Source: Pseudeuparius sepicola
Lineage: Eukaryota > Arthropoda > Insecta > Coleoptera > Anthribidae
Assembly: GCA_963920635.1 (NCBI GenBank)
Contig: OY987300.1
Location: forward strand, 62,472,915-62,536,914
Length of the DNA stretch: 64,000 nt
Direction of reading: 5' to 3'
Position 1 is the first letter of the stretch. Every line of letters starts with the position of its first letter. Of the stretch, positions 1 through 13,790 are shown piece after piece. Under the pieces are notes generated by a model. That model ran no database searches, was not told the DNA's origin, and saw nothing but the letters and a program-made list of their open reading frames with translations. A program made the translations under genes and the position numbers.

Positions 1-1660
1 AAGTAATGACTTAGGTAAATTGCTTACATCATAGCATCCTTCCATATCCCCGTTTTCTTATTAAAAGCATCCAAAGCTTTATTACGTTGACTAACATATT
101 TATAAGACATGTAAGCTTCATGTGCTCTAAAACAGATGACGATGATGGCTGACAACATATTTTCCTTTGTCTTTTATCTTCGGAAAATGCATGGCGAGCC
201 AAAAAATTGTCAGACATGACGGCAGTGAACAGTCTATGAATACCTACATCAGTTTTCTAAAAGGGTTAAAACCCTTTTAGCAAAAGATATGTACCTAATT
301 ATTTGTCAGGTCGGCTGTGGAAGAAATACAAATGCAATGTATTTAGTTAATAATTGTTACTTTATTTTTTATTACTTTTATAAGGAAATAATAAATACTT
401 TGAAAACAAAAATGTCGGATAATTTTAAAAGGGGTTACTAGAGCAACTTAGCTAAAGAGCAAAAAGAGCTCACTGAGGGTGTACTGATATTTTCTATGAG
501 TAAGGACCCATTTTACCTTCTGAAAATATGTAATGAACTAACAAATAACTGAAAAATAGTCATTTGAAGAAAAGAGCTCAGAATTTAAAGAATTGTTGGG
601 ACTATAATAGCTACCAGTACATTTACAATGTATTTTTGTAATAAAATATATGTATCAAAATACAACAGAATAGGTTAATTTGGTTGCACCCCTAAGGTGG
701 ATTCCAATATTTTAATATCAAAATGTCGATTGAGATATGTATACAAAGAGAGTTTTCTACATTAGGTATGTGCCTAAATTAACCACTTACAACCTGTGGT
801 GTTCTCTCAATCGAAAATGGCACCCAATATCTTATCTTTGGCCTCTATATTAAATAAACTAATCCTAAATACCACATTTTTTATCTTCAATATGAGCAAG
901 TAACACATTCAGTTTATGATTTTAAAACTGTAAAGGCACAAGTCGAAACAATATCACAGCAGCTGAAATGTTGCGGTAGTCAGTTCAGTACATTTGTTGC
1001 TAAAATGACAATGTAAAATGGCAAAAATATTACTAGTGAAATTAATACTCTCTTTAATTTAGAGATTTAATTACATTACTGGAATGTAACTGTACAAAAA
1101 GGAGATTTGTCTGCTATAAGAATGGACAATGGACCTCCTAATTAGAAGGTCCCTTGCTATAAGTCATAGTGATGCTTTAAACAGATTTTTTTATATGATC
1201 ACAGAAGATAAAAGGTATCACAACACCTATTTAAGATCTGTACCTAATTTGTTGGAAAATAGCTGATAAAGAAGTTGCAAGAGTAATATACCTTGTGTTT
1301 GGTTTATACAAACAGTGGTGGCGACGTTGGGAGCAATGCAAACTATTTGGACTGCATGTGTTTTTCTGTCTTCGATCGACCCTGGTTCGATCCGGGGTCG
1401 GGGCAGACTGACTTAAAACACCAGTCATGGCCAAGAGTGCTGGGCAAAATGTGGATTTCCTGTATTGCTGCTTATGCAGAATATTTCTGGTGAATTCATA
1501 TATTAATAGCTTTATCTGAGTTATTTACTAATAATTGTCCTATAGTCACAGGGATTGCTACGGTTTTCTAGGGGTTTCCGTAGTACTTGAGCAAATGCTA
1601 TAACTTGTTCTATAAGGAAAAGTCGGCCTTAGCCGTAAATGGCAACAAAGACAAAATAAT
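1..1660. other. AT-rich stretch without a recognisable gene
   Basis: Short open frames occur here but none shows coding character or a recognisable domain, and no long repeat stands out. A T-arm-like motif near 1385 is not backed by a full tRNA cloverleaf. Confidence 0.5.
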
Positions 1661-1662
1661 AG

Positions 1663-1730
1663 TAATTGTCACCTCTCCCCCGCTCAAGCATTCGGTTGCT
1701 TTTGGGGTAATCCTAGTTTGGAGTGTTATG
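1663..1730. repeat. Short dispersed repeat, copy A (partner near 55.6 kb)
   Basis: About 65 bases match the segment at 55618-55682 in the same orientation. Both share the block CACCTCTCCCCCGC, then CAAGCAT, a TTTGGGGTA/TCTGGGGTA stretch and GTTTGGAGT. It may be a piece of a SINE or another small dispersed element. No target duplication was found. Confidence 0.5.
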
Positions 1731-3174
1731 AGGGCGATAATTATTATTATATTATTATGATGAAGAGAATAGGGTGAGTTTTTGTTTTTATGGTGAAGGG
1801 GATGGCAGGATGACCTTAGGGACATATTGCGCCCCTTAAGTTTATCCACCTCATGTTTATTCTGAAAAATTGCAATATTAGTGATTATTTTCAAAAATCT
1901 GACTGAAAATAGCTGTGTACAAATTTTCATCAAACGAGAACTATTTGAGTGTAAAAAAATAAACATTAAAATTTTTACAAATTCTAGTAGGCCAAAGAAA
2001 GCTGAAAAGAACATTTGTAGTTTAGTAATTTGCTCACAGATGCGAGCAGATTTAAGTCAGAAAGGTAATTAATGAATGGATCTATATCCAGATGTTTTCA
2101 AGTGTGACAAGTTCGGATTATAGAGACTTTAATAACTGACATATTTAAATAAATAAAAAATAATAATAAGGAAAACTTTTAAGTAAGTACGTATGAGTCA
2201 ATGCTTCTGTTTAGGAGCCATGGTTTAAATATACAGCTACAATGCGAACCCGAGATGTGGACATACAAAGATAAAAGTGTTAGTGTGGATTACGGAATTC
2301 AGTGGGTTCGGATTATGCATATCATTTTACACAATGGTGGCGTTCGGATTATAGAGTAGTTTGGATTGGAGAGGGTTTGGATTATCCATACATTAATGTA
2401 TGTATTTTTGAGGTAGATGTTTGAGAGACTTGCGGGATGCAATTTATTCTCAAAGGTTAACCTCCCACCTCCCTTCATGACAAAAAAGAAACAATTGACT
2501 ATCTCAAATCAAAACTGTTATTGGGGTGCTTGTTCACACTTAAGATGGAACACCATGTATAGAGCATAGTTTACTCCTGTCAAAATTTTTAAGAGGGGGT
2601 TGCCGACAGCGAAAGTGACCTTAGATTTCGTATTTTTTAAGTTGTATAGCATAAAATCTAATAACATTTTACCTGGCAAAAATTTAGTATAAACATCTCT
2701 GTCTTCATTTTAATCATAAGATCTTAAAAGCATATGCACTGGAATTATTATTTTTCCCAAGGTTTTCATAACCTATAAAATAAAACACTGCTTTTATTTA
2801 TTTTATACCATTTCTAGACCACAACTCTCGAAGAAAAAAATAGGGTGTGCAAATTTTGTCAAATTCAATCCGTTCCTTTTTGAAGCAAATAATTTGTTCA
2901 TAAGGAATTTTATTCTCACTTTAAATGGTACGATTATCTGTAAAGTTTGAAAGCCGCACATGAAAATTGTATTTTTCAAATTTTGAAGTTAACAGGTGCT
3001 TTGGGGCACATTTCACCAATTTAAACGCAAACGGTTGATTTTATTCTATACTTATCAAAAATAACGTAATTATCGCAAATATCTGTTAGCATTTTTCTCA
3101 AATTTTTCAATTAATTTGCCGAAACATGTAGATTTATGTCAATATTTAAAAATTGTTTTGCACTGTACTGCCAA
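1731..3174. other. Intergenic stretch, repeat debris
   Basis: No gene seen. The motif GTTCGGATTATAGAG and close variants recur several times between about 2110 and 2385. From about 2840 the sequence resembles the Tc1/mariner-type repeat family also present at 53.9-54.3 kb and at the right edge of the window. Confidence 0.4.
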
Positions 3175-3720
3175 ATATAGTGTATATCGAGCACCGATAT
3201 ATACAATGTGTTTCCGGATTGTTTGGACGACTCTTGTAGATAACAAAAAATAATCCAGTTGAAATTTGATCTTTTCGGATTAAACTCTGCTGAGTTTGAA
3301 ACTAATTTGTGACATAATTTTAGTTTCGAAAAAATCAGGTATGCCTTGGAAATTTTGAAAAAACTAGATTTTCACATTTTTGTAAAGCGTCAGTTTTGTA
3401 GGTTATACGACAAAATGTCATTAAGAAAACGTGTTGAAAATGAAAAACTGAGTATGTGTGAAAATTTTCAATAGCCTAAGCCTACTTTTATTTTTTTGCA
3501 TTAACATTTTTTATAACAACAAACTTCAGTGCCGTGGTACACAAATAACTATTTTTCAAAACCAAGCAGGACTTAATCCCAAAAGATCAAATTTCAACTT
3601 GAAAATTTGTTGCCATTCACAAGAGCCGGGGACACATGGTATATTGGCCAGCATTATATCAGTGTCGGCCAAAAAATCTTTAAACTTTATAGGTGTGCCC
3701 CAGTGGTCCCCGGTTAAAAT
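3175..3720. repeat. Foldback (inverted-repeat) element
   Basis: The segment around 3258-3292 returns as its reverse complement around 3565-3599. Outer parts near 3180-3240 and 3610-3680 also pair imperfectly. The spacer has no coding sequence. It is an old foldback-type repeat lying just downstream of the Dok stop codon. Confidence 0.55.
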
Positions 3721-3889
3721 TTCTGGCAAAATAAATGAAGTGCATACCTATTTAATACATTGAATAACGTTTTATAGGTATTTCAATAATTCAGGTATAA
3801 AAAACCTTTGAAAGATTGATTCTTCTAAATATAGCCTTAAAATTAAAATATGGCTTCAGGCAAATCTCCATTTTGTATAGCAGTTAAGA

Positions 3890-6800
3890 CTAGACCCTTT
3901 TTGTTTTGCTGATTACTGCATACGGTTCGTTGTTGTGGAAGTTGTGATTTATATCATCTACGCGAGAGCTTCTAACAGGCAACAAATTATCTTTTAATGG
4001 TTCTTTCCTTATCAGCGCATATCCCAAGTGAGAATCATCGGCCGGCCGCACAGCTTCTATACACTGGACTTCGTCATATTCATTCGCAACTTGAGGGGCT
4101 GCTACCGGCACCACTGGAGATGGAATGACTTGCTTATATCCTAACTGCAATTTATTGGAGGACCCAAAGAAGTTCAGCTTGTCATAGCTTGTATCCTCGT
4201 CGAAGTCTGTCATCGGCTGAGTAACGTTGTTGTTGGCAAGGTTTTCTGCCGGCTTGGTTTTATCTAGTTCGTTCTTAACGGAACTCCACTGGTACACACC
4301 ATGGTCATCCAATGCACCTACTTGCTCTTTGTGGTCAACATTATCAACACCCATAGTTTTCCAAGCCTGATTCCTATACTCCACTTGGTCATATTTAGTA
4401 ACCGGTTCATATTCGCATGTTACTGAATTTTGTGGCGTAAATACAGGCGGTGGGCTAGTTTTCCCGACAAACCTTCGAGGAGGTTTGACGGGCTTTGGTT
4501 TGACGAGCTTTTGGTGTGCGTGTATATCCCAATCGGAAAGATTGAGCTGCGATCTGCTAGAGTTGTTCGAGTCCGATGGCACGGAAACGGAGGTAGTAGG
4601 CGAGGGAGGTAGAGGGCTTCGCGATCTCGCTTCCATGCTTAAGGCTGCATGAAGTTGGACATCGTTGCAGTCTAAAAGAGAAGTCGTTGATTCTCCAGAG
4701 AGCAGTTTTTTCATAGATTTCATTTTAGAACCTAGACACCTGTAAATAAACAACTAGAAAACTAACTAAATTCTCTCTTCTTACAATATTTGTTCTACCT
4801 ATAGTATTCTGAACCCAATTGAATCTAAATACCAGCTACAGTGAATATTTATATTCAAAAGTAATGGGCTCGTATACCACATTTTGTTTATTTTTGAAAT
4901 GGATGGATATCGCCTTTATACGTCCGGAAACGCTAAATAAAAAAAAAATTCCCCGTAGTTTAGTTTAGTTTATGGCTGTGACGTGGTTAGCATTAATTTA
5001 AGAACCGGTAACGTCCCCTTCTCCGCTCTTGGCGGGAAAGTATTATTTATAAAATTACAGCAAATCTAAAGCAAATATGAAAAAAATGAAAGACACGGGT
5101 TGATTTTTTTTGTCATTTTCTACCGATAGATAAAAAAATTTAATATTTTTGTCCGAAGTATACGAGCCCATTTACCTAGTGCAGAGATTAGCCTATAAAT
5201 TTCCAATTTTCCGAAGTCCAAGTTACATCAAAATGTAATAATAGACAAGAAGTCTAGCAGCCACAGTATTAACAATCACACGTAGATTAACTTGAAATGG
5301 AGAATAAATTTTACATTTGTTACAGTTTGACACTTTTTTATATGAATGTACCTTTTTGAATTTGATCAGGTGACAAATTTTTATAGTGGTTCTGTTCTAA
5401 TTTGCTTGGATATCTCAGGGAAGAAAGAAAATCCAAGAGTACGGTTTAGCTACTTTATTTTGTTTGTTCTTTGGGAACTTCAGATGTAGAGTAAGGCAGC
5501 TTTTCAATTAACCTCATTTTATAATAGTAATAATAATAGTTCAATAATCTACAACTACCAATGAAAATACAATAAATTTAACCGAAAATATCCCGGGATC
5601 AGAGTTAAAAATATTCTTAATGCCAGCTACATGCGTGATACTATAATCTATAAAGATATGTCTACAGCAATAGTCAGCTCTAGTGAGCGGGTCAGGCCAT
5701 GGGAGGCGTGTATAATAATTTGTTCTCTGCAGCTACATTGAACAGATCATCAGTCAATGGAATACCTACCTATGCACAGTGAGTGTTGCACAAAGCGAAT
5801 CAAAATCAGGCTGCCATGTGTGTATATCTTTCTGCTTACGAGTATAATATGAAACATTCCAGATAGAAAGTCAATTATAATAATAATGATTCTAATATAG
5901 TTTCCCGGTCTTCAGTGTAACATTACACAAAACTTTCCCATAATAAGACCATTTTTTACAAAGTTTATATTAACAAATATTGTTATAAAAACTCGACGTT
6001 TCGCTCCTGATTCGGAGCTTTTTCAAGAGTAATTCCTATAAAAAAAATTAACATTAAATAGGTACTAATTAAATTTTATACAAATAGAAAAATCTATGAA
6101 ATAAATAAAATTGTAAACAGCCTACCTTAACATGACCTCAAAAATGTTTAAAAAGATTAATTTGCAAAATGTTGTTAAGATATAAAGAATTGTTTCGGGT
6201 ATTTATCAATTTAAAAACGATGGAAAAAAACATAAAATTAGAAAAATATTTATAAGACTATCATATTGACAAATAGGTAACAATTTTATATATACAAGGT
6301 TCTGTGTTACAAAGAAAAAACGGTGGATACTGTAAAAGAAAGTACAGTTATTGGTTGGCTTATTATATAGAAATTCAAATTAGGAAAAAACATATTTATA
6401 AAATTGTACAAAATTATTTATATCTGTTTTGTTGTTAAAATTATTTCCTAATGAATTAATATAACAGGCTTCAATTTATAAATACCCGAAACAATTCTTT
6501 ATATCTAACAACATTTTGCAAATTAATCTTTTTAAACATTTTTGAGGTCATGTTAAGGTAGGCTGTTTACAATTTTATTTATTTCATAGATTTTTCTATT
6601 TGTATAAAATTTAATTAGTACCTATTTAATGTTAATTTTTTTTATAGGAATTACTCTTGAAAAAGCTACGAATCAGGAGCGAAACGTCGAGTTTTTATAA
6701 CAATATTTGTTAATATAAACTTTGTAAAAAATGGTCTTATTATGGGAAAGTTTTGTGTAATATAATAATAATGAATAAAATTAAATAAAAAATAATAATT

Positions 6801-9800
6801 AAGTCATATTGTTTTTCGAACTTATACTGTGTAATGTTGAATATCTGTAATTTATGAGGTCCTCGGTTAAGTAGATCATCATTGCGCTACTTCACTGAAA
6901 TTTCTTCTTTTTCTTTCTCCTGGTAGTTTGTAGATCATTTAATAAAAATCCTGGGTTTCTACCAATTTGTATTTATTTCATCGGTTTTTTTGTTGTACAA
7001 CGTACGTTTCAGCGAAAAAATATGCCATCTTCAGGTACAATACATTTTGACAGTGTTCTTTGAGAGCAACAATCTTAAGTAAATTGTAGTCGAAAAAAAA
7101 AACAGCTCTGTCTAGTCAATTTTTAAAAAAATACTTCACGACCATAAGTGTTCATGACACATTAAAGATAAATTGAGAGATTAATTAATAGAAACTTGGT
7201 GGAAGAAGGAACTCTGGTGGTGTTTTTACGTAGGCTACATGTTAGCAAGTTCACTGAGGTTGAAATAAAGTCCTTTATTATTATTTCTGCTAGAGCTTTT
7301 ATTGTCGTGATGCCAATAAATAATATTTTTAAAGATACACTTAATTTTTCTTGTATCCTTTTTGAGGATTCATGCACTACATTTCTATTTTTATATAGAC
7401 GGTGTTTGTACTGGATTTCAAATTGCCGTTCTTTCTAAAAACTTGAACACTAATTCATTAGACCACTCCATTTTTATGAAAATAGCCAGATACATACACA
7501 AACCTTTCATGTACTGTAGGACCGCTAGGTACAACAATTTTATTCCTGAATTAACAACGCATAAAACACAAATCTCGCAAATATTTGTTTCATTTGGTGT
7601 GTGCAAATTTACCGACAACTGATGGAAAATGTTTAGTCTTTGGCGAGTGCCGAAAGTTCGGTTCAAACTCCATACCCACACTAGTGGTTGTTTGTCAAAT
7701 TACGAACATTCATTGTTTGCTATTCAGCAAATACCGCATGTTGCATTTTTGTTACCACACAAGATATTCCTACCTTTACTTGTCCTTTCGAGGTGCCAAT
7801 CTTAGTTGTTTGGGGATTACCTTCTTTCTGTCTGCATCTCAAAATGGGAAAACTCTAATCAAATCTGTGTCTGTAGTCCCAGGAAAATTGGTTTTTAAAC
7901 TAGAATTTAGTTAAACAAATAATATTGTCAGTCTGAACTAAAACTTGAATTTAATTCATGTGCCTAGCCTGGTAAAATTTAAAGAAAAACAATTTTGTGA
8001 CAACTTGGTGTCTGCTTCTTTGATCTCAGCAGTACTGTTACGTTGTTCTCAAAGTCTAGCGCAATTTCGAGAAATTCCGGCCAGTATATAGATAGATTTT
8101 TTTTCTGGGAACCTAAACGGGAAAAAAACAATCCCGTACCGATGTTGCCGAACCAGTGTGGGTTCCCCGTCGATAGCAAGCACGTCAGGTTTGAATGTTG
8201 TAGCAATTTTTCGCATTTTGGCGGATTGGGCATTTAAACAACCCGAAGAGGTAGTGTATTAGTGGTTGGTTAATTTATGGTTGCACCAAATCAGAACTCT
8301 CAGTAAGAAGATGGAATCCTGCAGTAAAAGAACATTTTCTTGGTGTGTTCACTATGTTTGGAGCAATTTGCATAATTGGAGGTGAGTCGTATTTTCTTTT
8401 TACCTATATCTTTTCGTTCAAGTCGGAAGATCGTTCCTATAAGGCCTGTTATGGTTGTTAGGTGCCCTTGTCTGAAGTCTATCCCGGTTTTGTAGGTTTG
8501 AGGATACATCTCTATTGTTTTGCTGAGCACACAACTAGAGGTGAGTTTTGAGGGTTCTTAAACTAGCTGTCAAATAGATTGGCTTTTCCTTGTATGGCGG
8601 AATGCAATTTTTAGATGTTTTTTCACGAGGTTCTACTTTTGGGTACGGTATGAAACTTGCGGGGGCCTGGCTCAAGCATTATCAAATTACCAAACTACCT
8701 AGACTGTGAGGTCCCACTTCGGAACTTGGCGCCTAGAAGCCTATACAAAGCCACCAACTGCTGGGTTGGCTTCACTGCAAATGCTTCATTGGTGGCTGGA
8801 TGGCTGGACCGTCGCGGCTGTGGATGAGTATTCTGGTACAAGATTCTCTGCGATTTTCTGTGATTTGCTCAATTTTAACGCCTGAGCCAATATCATATCA
8901 TCTTCGAGCGTGTAATACCTCCAATGTGTAAAACTTCAAGTCTTTCAGGAAAGCCAAAAAACTTGTCACTGTTAAATTATATCATATCTCAAATACTTTA
9001 ATGCATAGTATATTGTAAAAAATTAAACAAACTAATTAAGGAGTGATAGCAGTAAAAGGTAAATAAAGACAAAAACTGATTTTTTAGTAACATTGGAGGA
9101 ATTACACTCTTGTCCAATAGCACATTGTTGGTATTTTTCAGGCTTGTAAATAGCAATAATTTAAGAAGACATGTATGTTTTTTAATCAAAGTTTAATGAT
9201 GAAAAATACGTTTTACTTATACAAATTATGGAGCTATTGAAAATCAAACAAGAATCTCAGAAAATGGTTATGAACCCATTATCTAAAAACAAAAACTATC
9301 TAAGTATTGCATTTCCGCAGGTTATATTTAAACTAGGCATAGTTCACAAAGGTGTATTTAAAAGTCCAATCATCAGTTGATGTCATAGGAAATAAGATAG
9401 TATCACAGAGGATACCAGAATACAGATAGTTCATCTTGTTAAATTTCTCAAATGGAAAGTTATTTAAAAGTTGAATAATATAAGAAATTATTACCGCAAT
9501 ACATATTTACTACAAAATATTAGCCTCGGCCTTACCTTCAACCATTGAGTAAAGGAATATGTTTACTCAATGCTTCCACCTAAATGTGCATGTGATTCAA
9601 ATGTAACACGGGAACATTCTTTTTATAGATCAAAGTAAAAATTAGATTTTGAAAATTGTATTTTAAAAAAGTAGTTTCAAAGAATTAAACCTTAATTTTG
9701 AACCATATTTTAATTTAGGTACGCAGCTCTCACCTCTTCAGCCAAACATTACCTACAACCATGCCTTGCATAAATATTAATATTACTGTTTGTTTTTTGG

Positions 9801-12701
9801 TAGGGAATTATTAAAACTGGTTTATTAAAATTATAAACGATTTTTTAAATTATGGCCAAATATAAAGTGTGGGCCAACTGGTAAACCAGACACTACCTAC
9901 CTACCTATTACAGTCAAAATAATATTCTCTAGGTTCATACAGTCACATAAGGTAAGAAAATTTACAATGTGCAAGTAGTTACTTAAAACTATTTGAAATA
10001 TTCTGCATTCTGCAAATATTTGGCGCAGCTATTTAAACAGAAAACTTTTAAAAAGCTATAAAAACTAAAGCACTATAATTAAATGTAACTATCAAAACAT
10101 TGAGATTGTACACACAGATTAGCTCCGATGTACCGAATCGAAATATCAAGATATATCCAATGTGACAGACAGACGTCACATCGGAGATATTTCTAGAATG
10201 GGTAATATCAACTACGTTACATAAATGCACATAAGAGATGTTTTTGTCTCATTTGGCAGTACCGCGGCATATTAGAGATGTTAATATCTGGTATAAGTAG
10301 GGGTAAATACTATTATTTCACATTGAGGGTATTCTACATAGACGCGCCATGTTAAAATGAACCTAAATGTGCCAAAACCCGAATTTCGCCCTAATTGTCA
10401 GATTGGAGGTATTACACGCTCGACGAAGATATACCTCTATTATGTGTGTTTTTTAACCCGTAAATAATCTTTTATACCAAGGTATCAGTCTAAGGATTGT
10501 CAGCCGTTTTATGTTAATTTTAAGATCGCTAAGCTTCTTCTCTACTCTAGGTTTAATATATATAGATATATCTAGCTTTTAATCTGTTTCCCTACTTTAC
10601 GCTTGAAAATTAAAGTTAAAATATATTCTAATCATCTATCCACGAACGTTGATTTTTATTTCAATCGTAAATTCGCTTCTTATGTGCTTAACCGTTTTTT
10701 TTGCAACTCTTATGGGTTCAGTTGCTTAAGGGCCTAAACTTAGTATAGAATCAAGATATTGTTTTGTACATTTTAAGCGTGATTTAAAATCCTAATCAAC
10801 TCACACCTTCTCGACTGAGGCTAGTCGCGAGCTAATGCCTATACTTCTTTCTTCAAGGAAAAGAAAACACGTAACAGTACATGTTTTCATTTTTATGCAT
10901 CTGTGTTCCAATAGAATCTCACTCATTCTAAGTATTTCACAACCTTTGAAAAGTAAATAGATAAAATCCAGGTTAGAAAATTAGGTAGATTATTTTCTTA
11001 ATTTTTCATCGATTCTGGTCTGAGAGGAAAAAAAATCACCAATGGCGACGAGTTAATTTACTGGCGATTGTTAAATACTGTGCTGCAACGTAAATGTATT
11101 TTTCCTTTGAGAATTCAACGCCTGCCAATATGAACCAATGAAATGATATGATTTTTGAAATATTAACCAATCAGGTGATGATTTCAGCAATAATACCACT
11201 AGTGGTATTTTCGCTGAAATCCTACTCTTAGTTACGTCCTAGTTACGCTAAACCAATATTGTGGCAGCTAAAACTGATAACCCGATAACTTCTTCACATT
11301 ACCAAAGTTAATACAGGACTATAATATATATTATGCACAAAAAACATATTCAGAACCGAAAGTTCAATCTAAATGACAGCTAGCTGTCAAAGTAACTATT
11401 TGCAGTTGTTAAATTCTCTTTTTAAATACAACTCGTGGTATGCCTAATAATAGATAATACCTTTCCCTTATTTATCACTCATTATAATCCCAATGCTAAG
11501 AAAATACCACTCCTGCTGTGCAGTCGTGGTATTTTCAGCTTTGGGATTATAATTCGTAAAATTAACGAAAGGTATTATCGATAATAGGCACACCACTTGT
11601 TATATTACCCCTGAAAAAGGAGGGCATACGCAATATAAAATATGAGACAAGATAGGTACGAATAATCTCGGACATCATCCAATCGACTTAGTAAACAAGC
11701 CGATTCATCATCCATCGGACGGTAGAAATAAGGTTATGTGTCACGTGACTCAATCCACCAATGAGAGCGCAAGACGTATAGTGACTTTTATATACGTCGG
11801 ACGTATAGCCACTTCCTTAAATTTTACCTGAATATCTCCTGTTGATTGGAATGTTCAAGAAAAAACGTCCCTTCACCAGACTCGCACTTCCTCCCAGCTT
11901 CAAAAGTAAACCTTCCACTTTTGTAACCATATCTGCGAATATAGCAATACGGCCAAGTGAACAGCAACTTATTATTCAACTCATCTCTCAACTGAACAGC
12001 AGTGGATGTCAAAACGAGGGTGTAACTCTTCTCCTCCAGTCCGCATCTCTGAGATGCAGGGGAGCGATGTAGCTTCACATTAAAAATACCTTCCCCGGAT
12101 GAGCAGTATAAGTCGTTATCTTCTTCGATACTTGTTATTCTAGAAACATCATCAGGGAATACAACTGATTGGATGGCTGTCAGCCAATCCTTCATTGACT
12201 GCTCCGTTACAGCACTGAATTGGTAAACGGCAGTTTTTGTGATAATACTGAAATATGCTGGGTTTCTTGTGTGAATCTTAATAACATTTTCTAAGGTTAT
12301 TATTTTAGGTTGGCTAGCTTTGTCCGTACAGTCATATACTTCTATTCTTTGAATTCCAAACTTGCTCGACTTGAATAGTAGGCAATACTTCTGTTGCCAG
12401 GATTTCTAAAAAAATTGTTCAGTATCATACAGTGTTTAATAGTTTTCTCTTCTTGAGTCACGAGATTCTAGACAATTATTATATTTTGAATATTAAAGAT
12501 TGTGCCATTAAGGATGTTAGGATTTGAAATAAATATTATATCTTCTATGCTCAAGACTCTAAACATCACATTTGGCATTAATGCTATATCTAAAAATCGT
12601 TTAATTTGTTTCCGAAAATTATTAGGTACTACCTTTAAAATAATTTTTCCAATTGGAGGTAACAAAAGAAATCCTTTGTACACAGCATCATCAAAATCCA
12701 T
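3890..12701 (-). CDS. Dok: Dok-family docking adaptor (PH + PTB/IRS domains), complete gene
   Basis: Three coding exons on the minus strand, 12701-12633, 12405-11828 and 4739-3890, joined at GT/AG introns of 227 and 7088 bases. Phases match, giving 498 codons and a TAG stop. Exon 1 starts with MDFDDAVYKGFLLLPP, a Dok-like N terminus. Residues about 6-115 form a PH domain (KKSWQQKYCLLF). Residues about 122-220 form an IRS-type PTB domain with WPYCYIRRYG and FTFEAGRKC. The tail has a proline-rich patch (PKPVKPPR, about 297-305) and tyrosine motifs YEPV 326, YDQV 332, YDKL 401, YDEV 437, YALI 456 and YAVI 489, expected SH2-docking sites after phosphorylation. Dok proteins act at the inner plasma membrane, linking receptor and cytoplasmic tyrosine kinases to RasGAP and JNK signalling. 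Length and domain order are normal. The first exon is short, but its ATG and the splice into the PH domain are convincing. Confidence 0.93.
5924..6764. repeat. Foldback element with ~290-bp arms
   Basis: Left arm 5924-6212 and right arm 6473-6764 are near-perfect reverse complements. The outer ends read TTACACAAAACTTTCCCATA. Both arms carry a CTCGACGTTTCGCTCC block. The 260-bp centre has no coding sequence. It is a non-autonomous inverted-repeat element inside the Dok intron. Confidence 0.85.
8899..10430. repeat. Widely spaced inverted repeat, possible TIR element
   Basis: GAGCGTGTAATACCTCCAAT at about 8906-8925 recurs inverted at about 10402-10421, and both copies are bordered by ATCTTCG-like bases. 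This could mark the ends of a 1.5-kb non-autonomous DNA element. No transposase sequence or clear target duplication was found, so two unrelated MITE fragments remain possible. Confidence 0.4.
11118..11604. repeat. Dispersed repeat with an internal long palindrome
   Basis: Arms 11428-11510 and 11521-11604 fold on each other; both contain GATAATACCTTTC and AAAATACCAC blocks. A second dyad centred on ACCACTAGTGGT lies near 11200. The left part matches 49411-49740, and a short tail matches about 52650-52686, so this is a multi-copy family. Confidence 0.6.
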
Positions 12702-12924
12702 GTTTTACGTTAAATGTCAGGCACCATAAAAATTTAGACAAGTATACGATTAATCGTAAGGACTCTTATCACTAATATAAATGGAAACAATGAGAACATT
12801 ACTTAAAAAATTCAATAAAAATAATTAAGTTTTCAACAATCGAAAACCTTCCAAAATTCTTCACATTCCATGTCTGGATGTCTGTCACTACTGTGTCTGT
12901 CACAAGAGACAAGACTAGAGGTGG

Positions 12925-12991
12925 AAAACTATCGATAGTGCTATCGATAGTAGCGATAGTTTTAGACTATCGAAAACATCGATAGTTTTCT
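12925..12991. promoter_or_regulatory. TATCGATA cluster upstream of Dok (candidate DRE motifs)
   Basis: Two perfect TATCGATA octamers (12930-12937, 12942-12949) and three related half-sites lie within 70 bases, about 230-290 bases upstream of the Dok ATG. TATCGATA is the DREF/BEAF-32 element of many insect housekeeping promoters. The block is also self-complementary (GAAAACTATCGAT ... ATCGATAGTTTTC), so it could instead be a small transposon relic that carries such motifs. Confidence 0.45.
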
Positions 12992-13139
12992 AGACCACAA
13001 ACTAACCTATATATTTTGTGCCACAAACCACAAGAATAGAGGCGCTTTCGGGTATGATGTGTCAAGCTCTGTGTGTTTGAGACAGCAATCTTGGGTACCG
13101 ACAAATCACTAAATTCCATCAAAATTTTTCTGCAGAACG

Positions 13140-13790
13140 CGATCGAGCGAGCCCCTCCTCGAATATTTTCTCAAATGGAAAATTAAAATAAATGAACAAA
13201 AAACTCAGGCAATAATAATTTCCAAAAAGAGACATATTCCAAACATTGGCCGCATCGAGATCAATGACAACGAAATTGAATGGGCACAAACTGCTACATA
13301 CTTAGGCATTATCTTGGATTGCAAATTAACTTGGGCGCCACATATTAATTCCAGAGTGAACAAGGCCAAAGCGGCCTTTGCAAACCTATACTCTCTCTTA
13401 GCGAAAAGATCAAAACTAAGCATGAAAAACAAACTACTAATTTTCACTCAGATTATAAGACCCATTATTCTTCTTTATGCGTGCGCAGCATGCGGTGCTT
13501 CGCCGCAAAAACACATTACAAAAAGCTACAAATTTTACAAAATAAGTGTTTGAGACTTGTTGCCTGCGAAGATTGGTACGTATCCAATCGTACCATATTC
13601 ATAATGACTTGAACATACCACCTATTCTTGAATTTGTCCAAAACCATACAGATAGGATTTACAACTTAAAAATTCCGAATCACCCTAATAATCTTCTCAT
13701 TGACGCATGTACTTACGCGGCAACTAGAAGGCTACCGCATAAACGCATTAGACATTTTTGGAGGAAGACTAATTAATCCTTTTTAAATGA
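13140..13790 (+). pseudogene. Jockey-like non-LTR retrotransposon reverse-transcriptase fragment
   Basis: An open frame to 13553 encodes the C-terminal part of a LINE reverse transcriptase, recognisable from YLGIILDCKLTW and the following helices (HINSRVNKAKAAF, IRPIILLYACAACG). After a frameshift near 13540 the reading continues as an eroded tail ending at IRHFWRKTN. The N-terminal endonuclease and the catalytic YADD region are absent. It is a dead 5'-truncated copy, the usual fate of LINE insertions. Family level (Jockey clade) is my inference from motif style. Confidence 0.7.

Larger units (their letters stand above)
4740..11827 (-). other. 7.1-kb Dok intron 2, repeat-bearing
   Basis: The donor GTAAAAT follows codon bases AG at 11828, and the acceptor TTTATTTACAG precedes 4739. 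The splice rebuilds a single Arg codon. The intron holds the foldback at 5924-6764, a widely spaced inverted repeat at 8899/10430 and the palindromic repeat at 11118-11604. Open frames around 7.2-8.2 kb look non-coding; I found no second gene. Confidence 0.8.

Noticed and set aside
1375..1425. Possible tRNA (GGTTCGATCC box)
   Set aside because: No matching A box, anticodon arm or acceptor stem.
7162..8237. Cluster of frames on both strands in the Dok intron
   Set aside because: No recognisable domain and no consistent splice sites; base composition like the surrounding intron.
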